A stretch of DNA of 64,000 nucleotides. Origin: Nageia nagi (lineage: Eukaryota > Pinophyta). Positions 55,561-64,000 of this stretch are shown piece after piece; positions within the stretch are counted from its first letter, which is position 1; each line of letters begins with the position of its first letter. The DNA is taken from NCBI GenBank assembly GCA_050084985.1, contig JBITNC010000001.1:157542001-157606000 (forward strand), read 5' to 3'. The notes below the pieces were generated by a model. It searched no databases, had not been told where the DNA came from, and saw nothing but the letters and a program-made list of their open reading frames with translations. A program made the position numbers and the translations under genes.

Positions 55561-56850
55561 TGGAGGATGAGCAGTAACTAAATGAAGAAAGTGATTGGAT
55601 TAAGCAAGTTATATTTTACTTTTAAACTGGTAAATGTCCTGAATCTTTAAACAAATTTCAAAGAAGGAGATTCAAGCTGCATGCCTTGAAGTTTGTGATG
55701 ATAGATGATCGTATGTATAAAAATAACTTTGATTAAACCCTATTAAGATATATGACTCATGAATAATCCCAAATAATATTGCATGAATTTCATTATGGAT
55801 TCTCTAGTAGGCATTATAATGGACCTACTATAGCAACAAAAATTTTACAAGCTAGGTATTATTGGCCCACCATATTTCAAGATTCATTCAAGATTGTTTG
55901 AGAATGTGATAAATGTAGCAGATTTATGGAAAAATGAAGACAAGTTGTAATGCCTCTTAAACCTATTATAGTTGAGGAACCCTTTCAACAATAGGGCATG
56001 GACTTTATTGATGTTATAAACCCAAATTTCTCAATAGGCCATAAGTTCATCCTAACTGTAATAGACTATTTTACTAGATGTTTAGAAGCAATGCCATGTA
56101 AGAATGCTAAATCAAAAAGCAATGATAGAAATGATCAAAAGGGTAATCACTCACTTTGTAATCACATAGACTATTATCTCAAATAATGGCCTAGTATTTA
56201 TTGGAGGTGACTTATTAAACTTTATTGTTGAATATGGGATATACTAGTTATTCTCTTCAAATTATTACCCACAAGGTAATAGGTTAGCTAAATTGACTAA
56301 TAAGAACCTAAATTGGATCATCAAAAGAATAATTGAAGAAAATACCATACAATGGCATACACAACTAGACTTTGCATTATGGGTAGATAGAACCAATAAT
56401 CAAACCATTCCCATATGCACTGGTATATGGTAAAAGACCCATGTTGCCAATACATATTGAGTTATCAGTATTAAAAATCCTATAAAACATGGAGGACCAT
56501 CACTTCAAGCTACTATATTCAAGTTATAATCAGCTCTTGAAATTGGAGGAAGATTGAAAAAAAGCATGAGTCATTTCAGCATCATTATCACATCGTCAAG
56601 AAATGGTTTGATAAGAAAACATCTTTCTTGGTGAATTTTGAACTAGGTGATATTATCCTCAAGAGGGATGAAGAGAGAGCAAAGCCTAGAAGACACCAAA
56701 AATTTGACTCTCTATGCAATGGGCCTTATATTATCACTCAAGCCATACAAAGTAATACGTTCAAGGTACAAGATATCACTGGTCTTAGGAATTACCTATT
56801 CTTGTTAACAGGATCCATTTGAAGCATTATCAAGTGATAGGGTAATCTTG
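55561..56850 (+). pseudogene. E4 integrase
   Basis: The zinc-binding part reads LHEFHYGFSSRHYNGPTIAT and C-x2-C (ECDKCSRF) near 55,770-55,925. The core has GMDFIDVINPNFSIGHKFIL and TVIDYFTRCLEAMP at 55,998-56,100, then SNNGLVFIGG, where the family has D-N-G. The last region, 56,628-56,822, reads FELGDIILKRDEERAKPRRH and NGPYIITQ-x-IQSNTFKVQD, the GPY/F module. Stops are scattered through the domain. Position and motifs leave little doubt. Confidence 0.87.
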
Positions 56851-57149
56851 TGGCGCTCATAAAAAACTATATAGTGTATATAATTTCAAAAAAAAGTGTG
56901 TTTTTAATGCTTGTACATCTTCTAGACATAGCTTATAAGAAAGTAGATAACTGTTAATGCTTAGCATTGATTCAATGTGATCTAGAGTTAATGTTTATGC
57001 ATTGCTAAGCCGACAACTGAATAAGGTAGCATTTAAGGAAATATTTCCTTAGATTTATTAAACCATCATATGGGTACCCTAATTTAAATTTGGCACACTC
57101 CTTACCTACTCATCCAACTTATGGTAGCCCAATCCGTACGATGCATGGA

Positions 57150-60100
57150 TCTTGATACCCTAAACATTAATTACCATTAATAGAATTCTTACAAACCTTG
57201 GATGAATAAAACATCCTGCATACCCTCTAACTCAACACTTAGCCATTTTTGAGCATACCAATTTCTAGAGTGACCAAAGCTTACAATTTGCAAAGCTAAG
57301 TTGAGAAAGGAGATACAAAATTTTAGGAACTTACAGACTATGGATTACAATTCTCAAATGCAAACTAGAGGTTCCAAAAAAAGTGCTAACACCATGGCAA
57401 CTTCCAAATCATTAGCTTTAGCTGAAATAGAGCAAGTTGATACTGACTTGATAGTCATGCAAGGGGAATACCTTGAGAATGCTCCAAGGGTGAACTAGAC
57501 TAATATGGAGGTGATAAATCACATTGATACATGGAGGGATGACCCAAATCACATCCTTATACATCATATAAGTCTTGAAGTTGTTGGAAAAGGAAAATCA
57601 TTACCACAGTCAAAGAGTGATGTCATGATTGACCAAGGGCCTAGTTTATTATGTGCCCTATGAATCATTCACTTTCTCCAAGCTATTATATTTGGTGGCA
57701 CATAGGCATAACCAACAGGGTTACCAGATAGGAATGTTCAAGGACCAAGAATAGGGAGAAGATTCAAATCCAAAGTTTGAAGTAATATTAGACTACTCCC
57801 CTGATTTTATTCTTCAAGCATTTGCTATTCTAGTTGATTGGAATTTACATGTGAAGAAGCATATTGATTTAAAAAGAAAGAAGAATGATTTCTACAATAA
57901 TGAAGATGAAATGATAAACTAGAGTCATGAGATATATCAAGGAAATAAAACCACATAGCTCTGTCAAAGCTATGACATTGCTTTATTTGAAAATAAGAGG
58001 GATAGATAGGTGTTACAAACACTGGTGGTCATCCTAGGGAAGAAAACCCAAATAAAAGTAGATGAAGCAATGGTGCATATGGCTTATAATATCACAAAAG
58101 CACATGTTTGCTATGAATTCCCAAATTTCATTTCTAATGAGATAAAGAGATGTTTTTCAAAATTGAAAACTTAGATTTTAGGCACTCTTCATATCTCTGG
58201 TGGCTCTTGGCCCATCAAAACCTTAACAAACTTGTGGAGGCAGGGCTACCAATTGAGCTAGCAAATCCAAGTATTGGAATAGTACCAATTAATTTAAAGG
58301 TGATAGTCCTAATCAAGTTTCATAGATCATATTATGAGTTCATGGAAAAATTATATGCAACAATAATGCAAATGTTGATGGGAAGACTCCTTAGTAGACT
58401 ACGCAAGAGCGCTATGCAAGAGATACAAGGAGTAAAAAAATTAGTGATTGGTACTTTCTTAAAGATCACACCATGATTATGAGGTATGGGTATTTAGAAA
58501 AGTCTTTTTTCTTGCCTAAGTATGTAATGCCTCAGCTATATTCCATAGATATGGGTAGAAAAATATGTGCCATTAAGACCAAGTATGGGTCTGGGGGTAG
58601 TTTCAAATCTATTGTAGATATACCAACTTCTTCTAAAAATTTCACTCTTTTAGAAGTAGGTTGTAAAGATAGTATAGCAAATTTTATTGTACAAAATTTT
58701 AAACTAGATATGGTAGAAGCCCCATGGATGTATGATCCTTCAGGGAGATGACAAAAATAATAAGGTCAAGCATGAAGTGCCCAGCCTTTGCCCATGAGTA
58801 TAGACCTCATGTGGAATATTTTGTAAATAAAACTAAGCAAGAAGCATAAATGTACCTTGAATGGGAGTTTACACACCTAAATAAGGCTTGGATGACCCTT
58901 AAGGGGATAAAAAAATACAAAAACTAGGAAACTAAATTATAAGACTTTACCCTCAACCTAGATGTCCTCACCCAGCTAACAGATTTGGGTTCAATCCCTA
59001 ATAAAATTCATTATTTCACAAAATTCAAATTTGAACATATAACAAAGATTCATCATATTGAAAATGAATTATTAAAAAATTTAAATATGATAAATTTTGG
59101 GAGGCAAAATATTCTAAATATCCTTTGTCAGAATTTAGCTAGCCTCTTCCTCCTAAATTTCAAGGAAAATTAGTTATAAGAGTGAAATAAATAGAGATTG
59201 GAAAAGCATATAGCTTCTAAGAGCCTACAAAAAAGGGAGAACAAAATCCCTCAGATGTTGCTACTACTTCACATGAGTCTTATCCAAAGAAGAGAAAGAG
59301 AGTTTAGACTCTAGCTCAAAAATAACAAACCCTAGACAAGGAAGAAAAACTATTAAAGAAACCCTGTACCACATAGCCCAAGTCATAGAGAACTATACCT
59401 ATGCCTCCCAAAATCATAGAAGAAACTTTAGGGGCTATGGTAAAAGTGATAAAAATATTTCATATAGAAGAACTACAAGAGCCTCAAAGTACAAATATTG
59501 GTGCTCAAGAACAACTCCCGAAAAAAGAAGAAATCTTGAAAAATAAAGAATCCCCAAAAAAAGAATGCATGCAAATTCAACAAGGTGGAGGAAATGTACT
59601 TAGATTAGGTGGATCTATAGTAGCTACAACCAGAGGTGGGCCAGGTGATGATGATGATGATGATGAACCTAGAAGGAAAAAAGACACAAACCCAATGGAT
59701 AAAAATGATGATGAAGATAAGATCATGGAGGAAGCAGAAAAAGAAATAGAAATTTAGCATTCTACACCTCCAAAAGAGTCAAGACCCATTAAATATGTTA
59801 CAGCAACCACTTTAGGTGTAAATACTTCTCCCCATTCTTTAATTTGTACATCCTCCTAGGAGGAGATTAAATCATTTTTTTCTACAAAATTGTAGAACCC
59901 ATTGATTAGGCAACTTTTGTTAATAAACCTCTTGTGCTTCATGAGCAACAGTCAAGAATTTTTAGTAAAGTAATAGAAATGAAAGATATTAAGATAGCAC
60001 AAATGTCTTTCAAAGAAGGAAAACTAGATACTACTTCCATGGCTATAATTGATGTGAATATGCAAAGTGCTCCGACAATTGACCAATCCAGGTTCCTTGA

Positions 60101-60960
60101 GAATACTTCAATGGCAATTGGTAAAAGTATTTAGGTAATAGAGAGTAACATAGATAAATTGAATAATAAAATTGATCAATATAAGAAAGATTAATCCCTT
60201 TAAAATAAAACAATGGCCAAGTTATAGAATAAAAATAAATACCTGCTCGCAAAGCTTGATAAGAAAAGGTAAAAATTTGACAAGAGCTTGATAGAAACAA
60301 AGCCTAAGTTAGATAATGAAAATCCAACTATACAAGATCTTAAAGCTCAGGTTGCAGTTATAGATGGAAAAAAGGTCAAGCAAGTTGAGGCTGAGTTGCA
60401 AACCATCGTAGCAACTAACAAAGTATTATTTGATGATAATTCAAAACTATTGTTGATAAAAGGCTACCAAAAAATTATGGTGGAGAAATTTGGAGATAGG
60501 ATAGTAACCTTATCACATGTACATTTGTTAAAATATTAGACATTACAAGCCATAAAGTGGTTCAACACATAGATCACTCTCCATCGATTGGATTTAGATA
60601 TACTGAGATCAATTATTAAGAAAATGTAGAGTTGGCTAAGAGTATTGACTAAGAAAGACATAGCTACCATTACTCCCAGGACAAGATAATCATATTTGAA
60701 GAGGATCCAAAATATAGGTGAACTCCAAGATTTGTTCTTCAATATGGACATTGGTAAACACCATCTCATAATAGAGATGGGATTTATTAACAAATTATTT
60801 AATTCTTTGATTGAAATGAAAGCTCCCAAATTATGGGAAGAAAAGAATGTACTAGGTAGTGTTGCTAGTTGGGTAGCCAATACCATTCAATTTATTGAGC
60901 ATTCTTTTTCTAAGAAGCAAATTTCAGATTTACAATAAATAAATGACCTTATTTAAGAAG
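57150..60960 (+). pseudogene. E4 uncharacterised post-integrase coding region
   Basis: Downstream of integrase, several plus-strand pieces look like one decayed protein of more than 1,000 residues: 57,301-57,498, about 57,650-58,140, 58,150-58,751, 59,401-59,757, 59,934-60,134, 60,288-60,539 and 60,696-60,938. Features are a basic/polar start, an unrecognised central domain, an acidic stretch (GGPGDDDDDDEP near 59,650), a coiled-coil-like charged part (DLKAQVAVIDGKKVKQVEAE) and a conserved end (NSLIEMKAPKLWEE). The last 650 bases are shared with copy A at 1-650. I see no membrane segments or signal peptide, so an envelope-like protein is not supported. Its role is unknown. Confidence 0.65.
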
Positions 60961-61229
60961 CAATTACAAGGTTTTTGCATGCTAGGAGGCTAGAGAATGT
61001 TCTGATAGGTTTCAGAGTAGATATTGTAAAGATTCAAGCATCCATTATTCTATAACGAGTTCACTATTAGAACCTTAAATATTTGAATAAAAAGATGCAC
61101 TTCCTCCTAGCAAAGCTAATCCCAACACTTGAGACCCCTACCAAATATACATTTGAATAGGCTACTAGAAGCAGCAAGTAGTGGGTCCTATTCTCCAACA
61201 GGTGAAGACCCTAAGAGCCACCAAAAGAT

Positions 61230-63306
61230 TGTATTCTTTTAGAATTGCACTCTAGGTTGGAGTAACATACTATCATTCTTTTATTCTTTCATTATTTTCA
61301 AAAAATTCTTTCTATTCCAACCATCCTCCTTTTAAAATTAAATTTGAGTCTTCTATTAGCCCTAAGATTGAAGAATTTTGGGTGTTCTTGAGATCCGGCT
61401 ATTGTATGTATAATCCAACTATTATATATATGGGTCTTTATCTTTAATATTTTTCCTTATAAATTTCTAGTCAAAGATGATCGAGTGTTGTAATAATTCC
61501 TAGGGATTTACCTTAAGTCATATTAACAATCAAATGTGGTGGGAACTATACCTATTAAAGAATTATGTATACAAAGAGAAAAGTCTAAGGACATGTCCAA
61601 AAGTTGTAGATATAGTATCTGAGAGTTGTAAATACAATGTTTGAGAGTTGTAGATATAGTGTCCAAGTGATGGTAGGTGATGATTCAACAAGATTCTAGA
61701 TAGAGCCTGCCAATTTTAAATGATGATATCATAACTTTTGGCTAAAATCAGTGGGTCCCAAAATAAGTGATGGTGGATGATGATTCAACAAGATCCCAGA
61801 TAGGGCTTACCAATTTTGAATGATAATGTCAGAACTTTTGGCTAAGATTAGTAGGTCCTAGAATAAGTGATGGCGAGTGATAATTCAATAAGATCCCAAA
61901 TAGAGCCTACCAATTTTGAATGATGATGTCAAAACTTTTGGCTAAAATTAGCAAATCCTAGAATAAGTAATGACGAGTGATGATTCAATAAGATCCTAGA
62001 TAAAGCTCACCAATTTTTAATGATGATGTCAATACTTTTGGCTAAAATCAAAGGGGCCCAAAATAAGTGATGGTAGGTGATGATTCAATAAGATTCCAGA
62101 TAGAGCTCACTAATTTTGAATGATAACATCAGGACTTTTGGCTCAAATTAGCAAGTCCCAGAATAAGTAATGACAGGTGGTGATTCAAGAAGATCTTAGA
62201 TAAAGCCATCAATTTTGAGTGATGATGTCAATAGAACATAGAGAAAAGAGATAATACCTACCACTCTAAGATAATATTAATGGGATAAGAAGTAACACTT
62301 AAGTCCACTTGATCTTAAGTGTTTGACCCCCAAGGCCTTGTTAATTTATTGATTTTGAATCAATTCCACATAATAGTGGTAGTTACTTCTCAAACTAGGT
62401 TAATATACTATTCACATCCCTCCATTACTCTATTCATTTAGAACTACAATATGAATCATCAATGGTTGTAGAGAAGAAGATAGTTACTAATAGAACAGAG
62501 TGCCAGATCATATCTATCAGACTGCAGATGAGTACTTCTTCAATCAACTATAGTACCATCTTCAATCAACTACAGGGATGAAGAAGGAGCATTCAATGAT
62601 ATGTCAAAAGGATTATGGCTAAATGAATATGATTATTTAAAAAATTCAAATTCCTAGATAGTCATACTGTTTGTACTTATTCAGTATGTAATCTAACACA
62701 ATTGTAAAATTTATTGTAAATAGTTTCATTCACTTGTTTCTATCAAGATGAGTAATTATGTATATTAATGATAGACAACAACCCACTATGGCATGTAAAT
62801 GTATAAATAGTAAACTGTTAGAAATCAAAGAGGTCAGACATTCTAGCAAATTTGTCCAGGTTTGTAAGATACTTTCATATATGATAATGCTTTGCCCTTT
62901 TGCAACAAGTGGTTATTTATTACTTTTGTAAATGTTATGTATGAGATGATGTCTTAAGTTATGGTTGTGTATTGTGATTATGATACCCTAAGAGTGAGAT
63001 AGCTTGTTATTCTTAATCTTGGTTATGGATTGCTATCTATGTTGCAATGCTCGAGCTGTGAAGTTCTTACTTTAATTTTAGTTTAATTTGTTAATCTCTT
63101 TCCTATAACTATATATTTTTTTATCTCTTTTCTGTTACTTTTAATCTTCATAATAGATAGGAACCGACCTATAACCCAAAGATTGAGCAAAAAGCCAACA
63201 TGAGTGCATTCCCATGACCTTCTGCTCTTTCAAGGAACCTATTATTGCAGGTAATAGAGAACTTGACCAGACCAAACCCTTTGAGGTTACATTATACTGA
63301 TCAACA
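61230..63306 (+). repeat. E4 3' LTR (2,077 bp)
   Basis: It begins TGTATTCTTT and ends ATCAACA. It aligns with 48,461-50,732 over its whole length, but has about one 100-bp unit fewer and other small gaps. A TATAAATAG box lies at 62,802-62,810. The 200 or so bases before it (60,970-61,229) are non-coding. Confidence 0.92.
61669..62236 (+). repeat. 100-bp tandem units in E4 3' LTR (5.7 units)
   Basis: Units start at 61,669, 61,769, 61,869, 61,969, 62,069 and 62,169; the last is truncated after about 68 bases. Register and sequence match the array in the 5' LTR. Confidence 0.94.
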
Positions 63307-63389
63307 TATCCTACCCACTTTTATATTATTTTTATATATTAAAAATATTTTACTAAATAAATAAATCCCCCCTTTTAAAGTTGAAATCA

Positions 63390-63946
63390 AACCAAAAAAA
63401 GGAATCAAGCCTACAAGACTAAATCCCTAATTACGTAAGATCACATGAAAGCTCTCTCAAATTCCTTAAGCATTAAGAACATAAACTCAAAGTAGTATTC
63501 ACACAAGATTATACCAATATAAAGTGATGCCTCTAACCATGGGAGTACATCCACTAATCTAAGATCTTATTCTCAAAGAGCACTCTCTTACAACTCACTT
63601 TCTCACTTTAGCTACAACCTATACAAGATCATTACTTTGCTACAAACATGAGTGAGTAATATCAAGGAGAGGACCCTCTATTTATAGGCCAAAATCCTCC
63701 TTTAGATCACCCTTCTAGCAATTGTACAATATCATGACATGCAAAACCCTTTTACCTAAGGGGCATGCTCATGAGATGGAGTGAAGGACAAGTTACATAA
63801 TCTTATTGATAAATACTTAAAAGGTATCGAGGGATACTTATACATATTAGTGCATATTCACTAAATACTTATGGTATCTAAGGATACACTTAAGTATTAA
63901 GTGAATTACATGGAGACTTTACAATAATGCATTATACATTTCAACA
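63390..63946 (-). repeat. Copia A-type LTR (solo or truncated element)
   Basis: It aligns with 10,972-11,472 over most of its length, for example AAGGGGCATGCTCAT and ACAATAATGCATTATACATT. The minus-strand start TGTTGAAATG is at 63,946. The plus strand reads CTATTTATA at 63,678-63,686, a minus-strand TATA box. No primer site is visible at its left end and no polypurine tract at its right, so it is probably a solo or broken LTR. The left limit is approximate. Confidence 0.8.
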
Positions 63947-64000
63947 CCTTTATAAGGTCTTAGGCTTTCCCTTGAAATAATATAAGATCATAAGGGAGAA

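Larger units (their letters stand above)
48461..63306 (+). mobile_element. E4: 14.8-kb Tat-like Ty3/Gypsy element with an extra 3' coding region
   Basis: The LTRs are 48,461-50,732 and 61,230-63,306. Flanks are TATCT (48,456-48,460) and TATCC (63,307-63,311), a 5-base target duplication with one C/T difference. Internal order: primer site, gag, protease, archaeal-type RNase H, reverse transcriptase, RNase H, integrase, then about 3.6 kb of further coding remnants before the 3' LTR. Gag, protease and the first RNase H share one reading frame, so a single polyprotein is likely. Many TAG/TAA stops inactivate it. A second copy of the family ends at 2,660. Confidence 0.92.

Noticed and set aside
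57150-60960. Envelope-like protein in E4
   Set aside because: No signal peptide, transmembrane segment or cysteine pattern visible; the readable parts are charged, acidic or coiled-coil-like.

Overview
This window looks like intergenic DNA from a large, repeat-rich plant nuclear genome, possibly a gymnosperm, though the species cannot be fixed from sequence alone. It is AT-rich and mostly CpG-poor. Nearly every recognisable protein fragment is a plant LTR-retrotransposon domain. I found no intact host gene, tRNA, rRNA or CRISPR array. Coding frames are broken mainly by TAG/TAA/TGA stops at positions where the family normally has CAG, CAA, CGA or TGG. This is what cytosine-methylation decay produces.

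Layout. (1) 1-2,660: the 3' end of a large Ty3/Gypsy element (post-integrase coding tail plus 3' LTR). It is the same family as the element at 48,461-63,306. (2) 2,661-2,986: a fragment of an archaeal-type RNase H domain from another Gypsy element. (3) 2,987-24,586: one chromodomain-type Gypsy (E1), cut into three pieces by two Ty1/Copia elements of one related group. Copia A (minus, 3,953-11,472) sits in its gag. Copia B (plus, 12,884-22,110, nearly identical LTRs) sits in its reverse transcriptase. (4) 24,587-37,774: a Tat/Athila-like Gypsy (E2). Its gag is split by a 4.28-kb TG...CA element (E5, 26,189-30,465) with a perfect CATTC target duplication. E5 contains a sharply CpG-retaining core. 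(5) 37,775-43,620: a complete but dead minus-strand Gypsy (E3) with a perfect TAACC duplication, inserted in the 3' LTR of E2. (6) 43,621-48,460: non-coding AT-rich repeat debris, plus a minus-strand plant mobile domain (PMD) remnant near 46.3-47.3 kb. (7) 48,461-63,306: a 14.8-kb Tat-like Gypsy (E4) with 2.1-2.3-kb LTRs. Its order is gag, protease, archaeal-type RNase H, reverse transcriptase, RNase H, integrase, then a 3.6-kb uncharacterised coding region. (8) 63,390-63,946: a further Copia A-type LTR.

The parts work as layers of nested parasites rather than as a gene set. Insertion order can be read directly: E1 before Copia A and Copia B; E2 before E5 and E3. The least expected signals are these: a tandem RNA-hairpin array with compensatory changes in the Copia 3' region; exact 100-bp tandem units with inverted-repeat arms inside the E4 LTRs; an archaeal-type RNase H placed upstream of the reverse transcriptase in E4; a PMD remnant; the CpG-retaining core of E5; and evidence that Copia B was already defective when it moved.
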